A stretch of 64,000 bases of DNA. Origin: Zipacnadum sp036504235 (GTDB taxonomy: Bacteria; Armatimonadota; Zipacnadia; Zipacnadales; Zipacnadaceae). The translations under genes and the position numbers were made by a program. Shown one piece after another: positions 8,162 to 16,802 of the stretch. Every line of letters begins with the position of its first letter. Within the stretch, counting starts at the first letter, position 1. The notes under the pieces are model-generated. The model made no database searches. It was given only the letters and a program-made list of their open reading frames with translations, and had not been told where the DNA came from. The stretch spans positions 1 to 64,000 of the forward strand of contig DASXVN010000039.1 of the NCBI GenBank assembly GCA_036504235.1, in the 5' to 3' direction.

Positions 8162-8974
8162 ATGATGGTGGGTAGTAGCGGCCTCGTGGCCGGTCTGGAC
8201 ATCGGCAGCGTGGCCGCCAAAGCCGTAGTGTGGGACTACCGCGCCGCGCAACTAGCAGGGACCGCCCTGCAGCCGACCGGTTGGGAGCCGGCGGAGTCGG
8301 GGCGTGTCGTCCTGCAGGCGGCGCTGGCCGAGGCCGGCGCGACGGAAGACTCGCTGGAGGCGCTGGTCGTGACCGGCTACGGGCGCGGCCTGTGGCACGG
8401 GTCCGGCGTCGTGCTGACGGAGATAACTTGCCTGGCCCGCGGGGTGCGGGCCGTAGCTCCCACCGCGCGCACGGTTTTTGACCTGGGCGGCCAGGACACC
8501 AAGGCGCTGGTCCTGGACGACGCGGGCGCGCTGGCGGACTTCGCGGTGAATGACCGCTGCGCCGCCGGCACGGGGCGCTTTCTGGAGATGGCCGGCCAGC
8601 GGCTGGGGCTGGCGGCGTCCGAGTTGTCGGAGTCGGCGCTGGGGGCCTCCGCGGCGGTGCGCCTGTCCAGTCTCTGTGCGGTGTTTGCCGAGAGCGAGAT
8701 TGTCGGACTGCTGGCCGCGGGCGTGGCCCGGGACCAGATCGCGCGCGGCCTGTGTGAGGCCGTGGCGCAGCAGGTGCTGTCCCTGGCCGGGCGGCTGGAC
8801 TACCGAGGGCCCTTTGTCCTGGTGGGCGGGGTGGCCCGCAGCCGAGCGGTGCAGGAGGCCCTGGAGCGAGCGCTGGGTGAGCCGGTGGCGGTGCCCGAGC
8901 AGCCGCAACTAATCGTAGCCCGAGGGGCGGCCTTGCTGGCCGCCGACTCGATTGCCGGAGATGATCGTGGATAA
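8162..8974 (+). CDS. BcrA/BadF/HgdC-type ATPase activator
   Basis: A 270-residue ASKHA-fold ATPase of the 2-hydroxyacyl-CoA dehydratase/benzoyl-CoA reductase activator family. Visible motifs are a phosphate loop DIGSVAAKAVV, FDLGGQDTKAL, the two cluster cysteines in NDRCAAGTGRF and SLCAVFAESEI, and the adenosine motif VLVGGVARS. Such homodimers hold one 4Fe-4S cluster between subunits and inject electrons into a partner dehydratase at the cost of ATP. No dehydratase component is encoded nearby, so this is an orphan activase. The start may be either of two adjacent ATG codons (8162 or 8165). Confidence 0.82.
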   Translation: MMVGSSGLVAGLDIGSVAAKAVVWDYRAAQLAGTALQPTGWEPAESGRVVLQAALAEAGATEDSLEALVVTGYGRGLWHGSGVVLTEITCLARGVRAVAPTARTVFDLGGQDTKALVLDDAGALADFAVNDRCAAGTGRFLEMAGQRLGLAASELSESALGASAAVRLSSLCAVFAESEIVGLLAAGVARDQIARGLCEAVAQQVLSLAGRLDYRGPFVLVGGVARSRAVQEALERALGEPVAVPEQPQLIVARGAALLAADSIAGDDRG

Positions 8975-8996
8975 CAGCCGAGGGGGAGCCGCACCG

Positions 8997-9785
8997 GTGA
9001 AGTCGGAACGTACTTGGCGGGCGCGAACCTGGTTGATATTGCTGGTCGGCAGCTTGCTGCTGGCCGGCGCGACCGCGCGTGCGGAGGACCTGTCGCCGGT
9101 GCAACTCGCCAAGTCCGAGGTGCAGGCGGCCCGGCTGGAACTGAGTTGCGGCCACCTGGACAGCGCTACCGCCAAGCTGACGAAAGCCTCGACTCTCCAG
9201 CCGCACTGGATTGTCCCGCACCAGTGGATGGCGGTAACCTACCAGCGGCAGGGCGACCAGGAGAAGGCGATCGCCGAGTACACGCTGGTGCAGCGTCTCA
9301 ACTACGGCTTCAGCCCCAGCGGGCGCGTGAATCCCCCCGTGGCGATTGAGAAGGTGCTGGCCGCCGAGGCGCTCAGCATGTGGCTGGTCAACCAGACCCG
9401 CCAGCAGAACCAGCTCCCCATTCTGCGCCCCGAGCCGCTGCTATCGCTGGCCGCCCGCGAACACAGCCTGGAGATGCGCGACCTGGCCTATTTTGACCAC
9501 TACTCGCCGACCCCCGCGGTGCGCGCGCCGCTGGACCGCTTCCGCGAGGTCTTTCACTTTATGCCCCGGTGCATCGCCGAGAACATCGCCCGGCGCTGGG
9601 GCACGACCTACTGCCTGACGCCCGAGGCGGTGGCGCAGACCCACCAGGACTTCATGAACAGCCCCGGGCACCGCGCCAATATCCTGCTGGACGGCGTGGC
9701 CAGTTTCGGCATGGGCGTGGCCGTCAACGAACAGGGGCATTTCTGGATCAGCGAGGAATTCGCCCTGTACGGCGACGACCAGTAG
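8997..9785 (+). CDS. Secreted TPR plus CAP (SCP/YkwD-type) domain protein
   Basis: Taken as 262 residues from the GTG at 8997, which has AGGGGGAG eight bases upstream and opens directly on a signal peptide (TWLILLVGSLLLAGATARAED); longer starts at 8952 or 8961 overlap the previous gene and lack a good ribosome site. Residues ~30-100 form TPR-like helices (LDSATAKLTKASTLQPHW, QGDQEKAIAEY). The C-terminal half is a CAP domain: the histidine-bearing LAAREHSLEMRDLAYFDHYS, then AENIA, then a second His in MNSPGHRANILL, and a final FGMGVAV. CAP proteins of this YkwD type are extracellular with poorly known roles. Confidence 0.82.
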   Translation: MKSERTWRARTWLILLVGSLLLAGATARAEDLSPVQLAKSEVQAARLELSCGHLDSATAKLTKASTLQPHWIVPHQWMAVTYQRQGDQEKAIAEYTLVQRLNYGFSPSGRVNPPVAIEKVLAAEALSMWLVNQTRQQNQLPILRPEPLLSLAAREHSLEMRDLAYFDHYSPTPAVRAPLDRFREVFHFMPRCIAENIARRWGTTYCLTPEAVAQTHQDFMNSPGHRANILLDGVASFGMGVAVNEQGHFWISEEFALYGDDQ

Positions 9786-9821
9786 AGGCCCCGCACCGCT
9801 CGCGGCCACCATATCCCCATC

Positions 9822-9841
9822 GGCGAGGCTCAGGCCTCGCC
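9822..9841. repeat. Small palindrome with GAGGCTCAGGCCTC core
   Basis: Eight-bp arms (9822-9829 and 9834-9841) flank TCAG. The same 14-base core forms the loop region of the terminator at 53979-54004. No T-tract follows, so it is listed as a repeat rather than a terminator. Confidence 0.5.
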
Positions 9842-9863
9842 ACCCACGAACGGAGTTGTCCCC

Positions 9864-10448
9864 ATGGAAGAGATCATTCGTCAGGGCTTGCGTGATTCGG
9901 CCGCACTGTTAGAGCGCGTGGCCGAGGAGATGACCCCGCAGATCGCGACGGCGGCGGCCGAGGCTATTGCCTGCCTGCAGCGGGGCGGCAAGATCGCCCT
10001 GTGCGGCAACGGCGGCAGCGCCTCGCAGGCCCAGCACCTCGCGGGCGAGCTGATCGGCCGCTTCCGGCGCGAGCGTCCCGCCTATGCCGGTATTGCTTTC
10101 AACGCCGACACCACGATTCTCACGGCCATCGGCAACGATTACGGCTACGACGAAGTCTTCCGCCGCCAGGTGGAGGGGCTGCTCGTGCCCGGCGATATGC
10201 TGGTTTGCCTGAGTACCAGCGGCAATTCCGAGAACCTGATCCGGGCCGCTGAGCAGGCGCGCGCTAACGGCATTTTCACCCTGGGCATGACCGGCGCCAG
10301 CGGCGGCCGGCTGGGGGAGGTCGTGGACTTGTGCTTGCGCGTGCCGTACCCGGTGACCTCCGTGGTGCAGGAGGCGCACCTGGCGATGGGGCACCTGATT
10401 TGCGAGTTGATCGAGGTCACGATGGTCGAGGCGGGCGAGCGGCCCTAA
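9864..10448 (+). CDS. gmhA: Sedoheptulose-7-phosphate isomerase
   Basis: A 194-residue SIS-domain protein that converts sedoheptulose 7-phosphate to D-glycero-D-manno-heptose 7-phosphate, the first step of ADP-heptose synthesis for lipopolysaccharide or other surface glycans. The family signature is intact: LCGNGGSASQAQHLAGELIGRF, AIGNDYGYDEVFRRQV, CLSTSGNSENLI and QEAHLAMGHLICELIE with the catalytic Glu/His region. It fits a diderm cell, although the other heptose genes (hldE, gmhB) are not in this window. It leads a run of sugar-phosphate genes; the ROK kinase begins 11 bases after its stop. Confidence 0.9.
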   Translation: MEEIIRQGLRDSAALLERVAEEMTPQIATAAAEAIACLQRGGKIALCGNGGSASQAQHLAGELIGRFRRERPAYAGIAFNADTTILTAIGNDYGYDEVFRRQVEGLLVPGDMLVCLSTSGNSENLIRAAEQARANGIFTLGMTGASGGRLGEVVDLCLRVPYPVTSVVQEAHLAMGHLICELIEVTMVEAGERP

Positions 10449-10459
10449 GCGGCGACCCC

Positions 10460-11428
10460 ATGGCTAACCCCACTTGCGTAATCGGCTTGGATGTCGGCAA
10501 TACGCGGCTGACCGCGGCGGTCGTGAACGGTCGCGGCGAGACGCTGGCGCACTGGGAGCAGGCTAACCCCCGGGCCGAAGGCGCCGCAGCGGGTCTGGCG
10601 GCGCTGCAGGCGATGGTCGCTCGCGCGCGGGAGCAGGCCCCCGAAGCCGCCGCGATTGGCATTGGCTTTGGCGGGCCGGTGGACCTGAGCACCGGCCTCA
10701 TTCGGCGCTCGCATCATACCTCCGGCTGGGAGGGCGTGGCCCTGGCGGAGGTGCTGGGCGCGGCGAGCGGCTTGCCGGCGTACCTGGACAATGACGCCAA
10801 CGCCGGGGGCCTGGGCGAGGCGCTGTTCGGCGCGGGGCGCGGGGTGGATAGCCTGCTGTACGTGAACGTGGGCACCGGCATCGGCGGCGCGGTGATCATC
10901 GGCGGCCATATCCACCACGGCGCCCACAGCAACGCGGGCGAGATCGGCCATGTCGTCGTGACGCTCGATTTCGGCCCGGTCTGCACCTGCGGGAAACTCG
11001 GCTGCCTGGAAGCCTGGGCCAGCGGCGACGCGCTGGGCGCAGCGGCGCGGCAAGCCGCGGACGAGGGCCGGTTGGCCGGTTCCTCGCTGGCCGCGACCGC
11101 CGCGGAGGACCTGACCGGTCGCAGCGTCGCCACCGCTGCCTCAGCCGGCGACGCGGCCGCGCTGGCGATTCTCCAGACCGCGGGGCGGTATCTCGGAGTC
11201 GCGCTGGCCGCGGCCGCTAATGTGCTGGACCCGGCGCTAGTTGTGGTCGGCGGCGGGGTGTCGGAGGGCAATCCCCCGTACCTGGAGGCCGCGCGGCAGA
11301 GCTTCGCGGCCTGCGCCACGCCTCCCGTTGCGGCAGGCACCGCCGTGGTTCCCGCGCTGCTCGGCTATCAGGCCGGAGTGGTCGGCGCCGCCGCTATTGC
11401 CTTGCAGGCGCTCAATGCGGTAGAATAG
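10460..11428 (+). CDS. ROK-family sugar kinase (glucokinase-like)
   Basis: Taken as 322 residues from the ATG at 10460, which opens on the ATP-binding DVGNTRLTAAVV motif; an in-frame start at 10331 would lie inside gmhA. The active-site region has DNDANAGGLGE and GTGIGGAVIIGG. The ROK signature with the zinc-binding CTCGKLGCLEAWASG is intact (about residues 175-190). The family phosphorylates glucose or other hexoses; no DNA-binding N-terminus is present, so it is a kinase and not a repressor. It is followed by a phosphoglucose isomerase, which suggests the pair feeds glucose into glycolysis. Confidence 0.87.
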   Translation: MANPTCVIGLDVGNTRLTAAVVNGRGETLAHWEQANPRAEGAAAGLAALQAMVARAREQAPEAAAIGIGFGGPVDLSTGLIRRSHHTSGWEGVALAEVLGAASGLPAYLDNDANAGGLGEALFGAGRGVDSLLYVNVGTGIGGAVIIGGHIHHGAHSNAGEIGHVVVTLDFGPVCTCGKLGCLEAWASGDALGAAARQAADEGRLAGSSLAATAAEDLTGRSVATAASAGDAAALAILQTAGRYLGVALAAAANVLDPALVVVGGGVSEGNPPYLEAARQSFAACATPPVAAGTAVVPALLGYQAGVVGAAAIALQALNAVE

Positions 11429-11476
11429 TCGGAATTCGTCGCCGACGCCGATCGGCGTTCCTCTGAGGGAGTATTC

Positions 11477-12292
11477 ATGATTGATCTCACCAGTGTCGCC
11501 GGACTACCACTCAAATTTGACGAGCAAACCAACGCCTTCAGCCCCGGCGCCGGCGTGCGCGATCCCCTGTACGCGACGCGCGAACTGGACGCCCTGCGCC
11601 CGATTCTCGCCGACCCGGACTGCGAGGGTCCGGAGATCATCTACTGGATGTACCGCAACCTGGGCCTCAAGGGCGACGAGCGCCTGCTGCAGACCCACCG
11701 GCTGCGTTACGACATCAGCACGTTCGTACCCTGCAAGCTGGGCCGCGAGCCGATGAAGACCTCCGGCCACTACCACCCGCCGGTGTACCGAGGCGGCCCC
11801 GCGTACCCGGAGATCTACGAGGTGCTCTACGGCGAGGCGCTTTACCTGCTGCAGAAGGTCGCCGACTACGAGGCCGGTCCCGGCGAGGTGCAGGTGGAGG
11901 ACATTTTCACCCTGCGCGTGAAGGCGGGGGAGAAGGCCATGATGCCCCCCGGCTATGGCCATGTGACCATCAACACCCTGGACGAGCCGCTGGTCATGTG
12001 CAACTGGGTCTGCGCCGATTTCAACTCCTTCTACGGCTCCACTGAGCAGTGCCGCGGCTTTGCTTACTGGCTCTTCGAGGAGCAGGGCGAGACGCAGTGG
12101 GTGCGCAACCCGGCCTACCCCGAGCCGGTGCCGGCCCTGCGTCACGCCACGCCCCGGGCGGTCCCCGAACTGGGCCTGGAGCCGGGCGTGCCGATGTATA
12201 CCGTCTGCCGCGAGCATCCCGAGTTATTCGCCTTCCTGCTGCGCCCCCAGGATTTCGAGGCGCAGATGTGGCAGGCGCTGGAGTTCAGCTAG
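11477..12292 (+). CDS. Cupin-type glucose-6-phosphate isomerase
   Basis: A 271-residue cupin of the archaeal-type phosphoglucose isomerase family, which interconverts glucose 6-phosphate and fructose 6-phosphate with a bound metal. Metal ligands are visible in KTSGHYHPPV, with the downstream Glu in EIYEVLYGEALYLLQ and a further His in MMPPGYGHVTIN. This fold is unrelated to the common Pgi enzyme. A GAGGGAG ribosome site precedes the ATG. It lies 48 bases after the ROK kinase. The protein is longer than the ~190-residue archaeal enzymes, with an N-terminal ~70-residue and a C-terminal extension. It may act on related sugar phosphates. Confidence 0.85.
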   Translation: MIDLTSVAGLPLKFDEQTNAFSPGAGVRDPLYATRELDALRPILADPDCEGPEIIYWMYRNLGLKGDERLLQTHRLRYDISTFVPCKLGREPMKTSGHYHPPVYRGGPAYPEIYEVLYGEALYLLQKVADYEAGPGEVQVEDIFTLRVKAGEKAMMPPGYGHVTINTLDEPLVMCNWVCADFNSFYGSTEQCRGFAYWLFEEQGETQWVRNPAYPEPVPALRHATPRAVPELGLEPGVPMYTVCREHPELFAFLLRPQDFEAQMWQALEFS

Positions 12293-12329
12293 CCGTTCGC
12301 TATCGCGTATCGAGGAGGCCACCCAACTG

Positions 12330-13808
12330 ATGTCCAATCCCGCCCTTCGGGAAGGATTATCGTTCGACGATGTGCTGCTGATTCCCGCGCGCTCCGATCT
12401 GCTCCCCACGCAGGTCAACGTGCAGACGCGGCTGAGCCGCAACATCATGCTCAATGTGCCCATCGCCAGCGCCGCCATGGACATGGTGACCGAGGGGCGG
12501 TTGGCTATCGCCGTCGCCCGCGAGGGGGGCATCGGCGTCATCCACAAGAACATGACGCCCGAGCAGCAGGCGCTGGAAGTGGACCGGGTCAAGCGTTCGG
12601 AAAGCGGGATGATCGTGGACCCGGTGACCCTGGGGCCGGACCGCAGCGTCCGCGAGGCCCTGGCGATGATGAGCCGCTACCATATCTCCGGCCTGCCCAT
12701 CACCACCGAGGACCGGCGGCTGGTCGGCATCCTCACCAACCGCGACCTGCGTTTTGAGACCGAACTGGACAAGCCCGTCTCCGCCGCGATGACCTCGAAG
12801 AACCTCGTGACCGCCCCCGAAGGCACCACTCTCGAAGAAGCCAAGCTCCTCCTCCACGAGCACCGCATCGAGAAACTGCCCGTGGTGGACGGCGACATGA
12901 AGCTGCGTGGGCTGATTACCACCAAGGACATCGAGAAGGTCGCCACCTTCCCCCACGCCTGCAAAGACAGCCTGGGCCGCCTGCGGGTCGCCGCGGCGGT
13001 CGGCGTCGGCCCGGATAGCATGGAGCGGGCCCTCGCGCTGGTCGAGCGGGGCGTGGACGCCCTGGTGGTGGACACCGCCCACGGGCACTCCGCCGGCGTC
13101 CTCCGGCAGATTGGCGTGCTCAAGGAGCGCTTCCCGGATATTGACGTCATCGCCGGCAACGTCGGTACCGCCGAGGGAGCCGCTGCCCTCTGTGAGGCCG
13201 GCGCGGACGCGGTTAAGGTGGGCATGGGCCCTGGCTCGATCTGCACCACCCGGGTGGTCGCCGGCGCCGGCGCGCCGCAGATCACCGCCATTATGGACTG
13301 CGCCGAGGTCTGCGCGCCCTTTGACGTGCCGGTGATCGCGGACGGCGGCATCAAGTATTCCGGCGACATCACCAAGGCCATCGCCGCCGGGGCACACTGT
13401 GTGATGATCGGCAACCTCCTGGCCGGTACCGAGGAAAGCCCCGGCGATACGGTTCTCTATCGCGGGCGCACCTACAAGGAGTACCGGGGCATGGGCTCGC
13501 TGGCGGTCATGGAGGGCTCCTGCTCCACGCGGGATCGCTACGGGCAGCAGGAAGTGGACACCGATAAGCTGGTTCCCGAGGGCCTGGAGGGCCGCGTGCC
13601 CTACAAGGGGCCCCTGCGCACCGTGGTGCACCAGATGCTGGGCGGCTTGCGCTCCGGCATGGGCTACTGCGGCGTGACCAACATCGAGGAACTGCGCAAC
13701 CGGCCGAATCCGAAGTTCTACCGCATTTCGCCGGCGGGTCTGCGCGAGAGCCATCCGCACGACGTTATTATCACCGAGGAGGCGCCCAACTACCAGATCT
13801 CGGAGTAG
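12330..13808 (+). CDS. guaB: Inosine-5'-monophosphate dehydrogenase
   Basis: A 492-residue IMP dehydrogenase, catalysing the NAD-dependent, committed step from IMP to XMP in GMP synthesis. The ATG at 12330 has GAGGAGG upstream and gives the normal start (REGLSFDDVLLIPA). Two CBS domains fill about residues 95-205 (SVREALAMMSRYHISGLPI and TTLEEAKLLLHEHRIEKLPVV). The catalytic loop GPGSICTTR carries the active-site cysteine, followed by VIADGGIKYSGDI and the flap region RYGQQEVDTDKLVPEG. It is full length. It sits between the sugar-phosphate genes and an ABC ATPase. Confidence 0.96.
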   Translation: MSNPALREGLSFDDVLLIPARSDLLPTQVNVQTRLSRNIMLNVPIASAAMDMVTEGRLAIAVAREGGIGVIHKNMTPEQQALEVDRVKRSESGMIVDPVTLGPDRSVREALAMMSRYHISGLPITTEDRRLVGILTNRDLRFETELDKPVSAAMTSKNLVTAPEGTTLEEAKLLLHEHRIEKLPVVDGDMKLRGLITTKDIEKVATFPHACKDSLGRLRVAAAVGVGPDSMERALALVERGVDALVVDTAHGHSAGVLRQIGVLKERFPDIDVIAGNVGTAEGAAALCEAGADAVKVGMGPGSICTTRVVAGAGAPQITAIMDCAEVCAPFDVPVIADGGIKYSGDITKAIAAGAHCVMIGNLLAGTEESPGDTVLYRGRTYKEYRGMGSLAVMEGSCSTRDRYGQQEVDTDKLVPEGLEGRVPYKGPLRTVVHQMLGGLRSGMGYCGVTNIEELRNRPNPKFYRISPAGLRESHPHDVIITEEAPNYQISE

Positions 13809-13834
13809 CGAGATCGTGGGGCCTCGGTACGCTC

Positions 13835-14941
13835 ATGGCAGAAATCCGACTGGTTCATCTCACGAAACGTTTTGACGGGACGACCGCCGTGAAGGACGTC
13901 AACCTGGAGGTCAAGGACCGGGAGTTCATGGTCCTGGTCGGCCCCTCCGGTTGCGGCAAGACCACCGTGTTGCGCCTGCTCTCCGGGCTCGAGGAGCCCA
14001 GCGAGGGCGAGGTCTGGATCGGCAACCGCCTGGTCAACAACGTGGAGCCCAAAGACCGCAACCTGGCCATGGTCTTCCAGAACTACGCGCTGTATCCGCA
14101 CATGACCGCCGAGGACAATATCGCTTTCGGCATGCGCATGCGCAAGATCGCGCCGGAGGAGATTCAGCGCCGGGTGCATGAGGCCGCCGAGATGCTGGGC
14201 ATTGAGAGTCTGCTCAGCCGCCGCCCGGCCGAGCTGTCCGGCGGCCAGCGCCAGCGGGTGGCCCTGGCGCGGGCCATCGTGCGCGAGCCGGTGGCCTTCC
14301 TCATGGACGAGCCGCTCTCCAACCTCGACGCCAAGCTCCGGCTGCAGACCCGCGCGGAACTGGTCAAGCTCCACGCGCGCTTGGGCATCACCACCATCTA
14401 CGTGACCCACGATCAGGTGGAGGCGATGACCATGGGCGACCGGATTGCGGTCATGCGCGACGGCGAGGTCCAGCAGGTGGATACTCCGCTGGGGCTGTAC
14501 AACCACCCCGCCAGCCGCTTTGTGGCCGGCTTTATCGGCAGCCCGGGGATGAACTTCGTGGAGGCCGAGGTGCTGGGTTCCGCTGAAGATATGTCCGTGG
14601 ACGCGGGCGGCTTCCGGCTGGCCGTCCCTCCGCAAAAGCGCGGCGCCCTGCAGCCCTACGCCGGTTGTCCGGTCATCCTGGGCCTGCGGCCGACCGACAT
14701 CTTCGACACCCGCAACTCCGCTCCGGTCGCGCCCGGTGAGGGCAATCGCCTGACCGGCACGGTGGAATTCGTCGAGCCGCTGGGCGCCGAGACCATCGTC
14801 CACCTGCGCATCGGCCAGGACCAACTGGTCGTCCGCGTGGAGGGCTCCCTGGTCCCCAGCGCCGGCGAGCAGCTCGAGCTGGTGGTAGATCTGGACCGGC
14901 TGCACTTCTTCGACCCGGATACCGAGGCCCGGATAGCCTGA
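13835..14941 (+). CDS. Sugar ABC transporter ATPase, MsmK/UgpC type
   Basis: A 368-residue CUT1-family ATPase. It has Walker A GPSGCGKTT (about residue 38), signature LSGGQRQRVALARA, Walker B VAFLMDEPLSNLDA and switch histidine in THDQVEAM. A C-terminal TOBE/OB region (about residues 240-368) follows, including LGLRPTDI. No permease or binding protein lies next to it. MsmK-type ATPases are known to energise several carbohydrate importers encoded elsewhere, and that is the likely situation here. It is close to guaB (26 bases) and queH (5 bases downstream). Confidence 0.9.
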   Translation: MAEIRLVHLTKRFDGTTAVKDVNLEVKDREFMVLVGPSGCGKTTVLRLLSGLEEPSEGEVWIGNRLVNNVEPKDRNLAMVFQNYALYPHMTAEDNIAFGMRMRKIAPEEIQRRVHEAAEMLGIESLLSRRPAELSGGQRQRVALARAIVREPVAFLMDEPLSNLDAKLRLQTRAELVKLHARLGITTIYVTHDQVEAMTMGDRIAVMRDGEVQQVDTPLGLYNHPASRFVAGFIGSPGMNFVEAEVLGSAEDMSVDAGGFRLAVPPQKRGALQPYAGCPVILGLRPTDIFDTRNSAPVAPGEGNRLTGTVEFVEPLGAETIVHLRIGQDQLVVRVEGSLVPSAGEQLELVVDLDRLHFFDPDTEARIA

Positions 14942-14946
14942 GCGCC

Positions 14947-15498
14947 ATGGAGGTTTCCGCCAGCCCTTTGCCTCGGCTGCTCTTGCACGTCTGCTGCGGT
15001 CCTTGCGGGACCGTGGCCGTGGAGCGCCTGCTGCCCCGCTTTACGGTGGAGTTGCTCTGGTACAACCCCAATATCGAGCCGGAAGCCGAGTATGAATTGC
15101 GCCTGGCTGCCTGTCGCCAATTGGCGGCGCATTTCGGCCTGCCGCTGATCGAGTTGCCGGCCGAGCGCGACGCCTGGCAAGCCGCGGTAGCGGGCTACGA
15201 GGGCGAGCCGGAGGGCGGGCTGCGCTGCCGGCAGTGTTTCCGCCAGCGACTGGCCCGCGCCGCTCGCGAGGCGGGGGAGAGGGGCTGCGCCTATCTGGCC
15301 AGCACGCTTTCCGCCAGTCCCCACAAGGACGCCGCGACCCTGGCCCAGGTGGCCGAGCAACTCTGCCCGGAGGGGCTGCAATTTCTCGACGAAGACTTCA
15401 GTCAGGCAGGCGGTTTCGCGCGCAGTGTAGAATTGAGCAAGCAACTTGGTCTGTACCGGCAGCGCTACTGCGGCTGCCACTATGCCCAGCGCGGGTGA
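14947..15498 (+). CDS. queH: Epoxyqueuosine reductase QueH
   Basis: A 183-residue protein of the QueH (former DUF208) family, which performs the last step of queuosine tRNA modification, reducing epoxyqueuosine. It is the non-homologous alternative to QueG. All characteristic cysteine pairs are present: LHVCCGPC near residue 12, RCRQCF near residue 93, and YCGCHY at the C-terminus; these bind an Fe-S cluster and a second iron. STLSASPHKD is the conserved core motif. Its start is five bases after the ABC ATPase stop. Confidence 0.9.
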   Translation: MEVSASPLPRLLLHVCCGPCGTVAVERLLPRFTVELLWYNPNIEPEAEYELRLAACRQLAAHFGLPLIELPAERDAWQAAVAGYEGEPEGGLRCRQCFRQRLARAAREAGERGCAYLASTLSASPHKDAATLAQVAEQLCPEGLQFLDEDFSQAGGFARSVELSKQLGLYRQRYCGCHYAQRG

Positions 15499-15567
15499 TC
15501 CCCGCCTGTGAGGCGGACGAGGTTCACCTGCGGCAAAATCCCCAACGAATAGAAAGGTCGGTTTCCT

Positions 15568-16677
15568 ATGCCCCCTACCCCCGTGAAAGTCGGCGTCATC
15601 GGCTGTGGCGCCATCAGCGGCGCTTATCTGAAGCAGTGCCCGGAGTTCGAGATTCTGGAGATCGCGGCCCTGTCCGACCTGGTCCCCGAGCGGGCCGCGG
15701 AGAAGGCCCAGGAGTTCAACGTGGCGCGCGTCTGCACCGTCGAGGAGGTCCTGGCCGATCCGGAGATCGAGATCGTCCTGAACCTCACGATTCCCGCGGC
15801 GCACTATGAGGTCTCCCGTTCCATCGTCTCCGCCGGCAAGAGCGTCTGGAGCGAGAAGCCGCTCACCCTGACCCGCGACCAGGGCCGCGACCTGCTCGCC
15901 CTGGCCCGCAAGCAGAAGGTGCTGGTCGGCTGCGCCCCGGACACCTTCCTGGGCGGCGGCCACCAGACTTGCATCAAGCTGATCAACGACGGCGTAATCG
16001 GCGAGCCGGTCTCCGCGACGGCCTTCATGAGCGGACACGGGCCGGAGGGCTGGCATCCCAACCCCGCCTTCTACTACAAGGAAGGCGCGGGCCCGCTCTT
16101 TGACATGGGTCCGTACTACCTGACCGCGCTCATCGCCATGCTGGGGCCGGCCCGGCGCGTGACGGGCTCCACCCGCATCAGCTTCCCGACGCGCACCATC
16201 ACCAGCCAGCCCTTCGCCGGAGAGGTCGTCGAGGTGGAAGTTCCCACCCACGTGACCGGCGCGGTGGACTTTGCCTCCGGGGCGATTGCGACCGTCATCA
16301 TGAGTTTCGACACCTGGGAGCATCATCTGCCCCAGTTGGAGGTTCACGGCACCCTGGGCAGCCTGAGCGTGCCGGATCCCAACGGCCCCGGCGGAACGCC
16401 GAAAGTAAGCATGGCCGGCAGCGGTACCTGGGAAGACGTGCCCCTGAGCCACGGCTATGCCGAGCTGTCGCGGAGCACCGGCGTGGCCGATATGGCCTAC
16501 GCCCTGCGCAGCGGCCGGGCTTTCCGGGCCAACGGCGACGTGGCCTTCCACGTGGTGGACATCATGCACGCCTTCTACGAGTCCTCCGACCAGGGTCGGC
16601 ATATCGAGCTGGAATCGACCTGCGAGCGCCCCGCGCCGCTTCCGGTGGGGCTGGCGGAGGGCAAGCTGGACGAGTAG
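15568..16677 (+). CDS. Gfo/Idh/MocA-family oxidoreductase
   Basis: A 369-residue NAD(P)-dependent sugar or cyclitol dehydrogenase. The N-terminal Rossmann fold shows VGVIGCGAISGAYLK, followed by the conserved SEKPLTL loop with the catalytic lysine (about residue 95). The C-terminal alpha/beta domain has a PAFYYKEGAGPLFDMGPYYL stretch with the D-x-G-x-Y-x-L active-site pattern. The substrate is not predictable. A GAAAGG ribosome site precedes the ATG. It closes a run of sugar-related genes and is followed by a 381-base repeat-rich gap. Confidence 0.88.
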   Translation: MPPTPVKVGVIGCGAISGAYLKQCPEFEILEIAALSDLVPERAAEKAQEFNVARVCTVEEVLADPEIEIVLNLTIPAAHYEVSRSIVSAGKSVWSEKPLTLTRDQGRDLLALARKQKVLVGCAPDTFLGGGHQTCIKLINDGVIGEPVSATAFMSGHGPEGWHPNPAFYYKEGAGPLFDMGPYYLTALIAMLGPARRVTGSTRISFPTRTITSQPFAGEVVEVEVPTHVTGAVDFASGAIATVIMSFDTWEHHLPQLEVHGTLGSLSVPDPNGPGGTPKVSMAGSGTWEDVPLSHGYAELSRSTGVADMAYALRSGRAFRANGDVAFHVVDIMHAFYESSDQGRHIELESTCERPAPLPVGLAEGKLDE

Positions 16678-16688
16678 GGGAGAGGGGA

Positions 16689-16735
16689 GCCTCACCCCCG
16701 GCCCCTCTCCTGGCAGGAGAGGGGAGAACGGCAGA
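16689..16735. repeat. Palindromic intergenic repeat B, copy 1
   Basis: The block CCTCACCCCCGGCCCCTCTC leads into the hairpin CCCCTCTCC (16702-16710), TGGCA, GGAGAGGGG (16716-16724) and ends in GAACGGC. The same block recurs at 35045-35108 with a second hairpin inserted in its loop. Confidence 0.8.
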
Positions 16736-16760
16736 GACAACGGCGCGCGGACGTTTCCCC

Positions 16761-16802
16761 GTAGGGGCGAAGTTCGGCGTCTGCGCCGAATCTCCGCCCG
16801 CG
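16761..16802 (+). repeat. Palindromic intergenic repeat D, copy 1
   Basis: A ~42-base unit begins GTAGGGGCG, contains the hairpin TTCGGCG-TCTG-CGCCGAA, and ends CTCCGCCCGCG. It matches 36936-36978 in reverse orientation, with one extra base there. The inner 14-base palindrome recurs at 16853-16866, 25922-25935 and 36950-36963. Confidence 0.85.
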
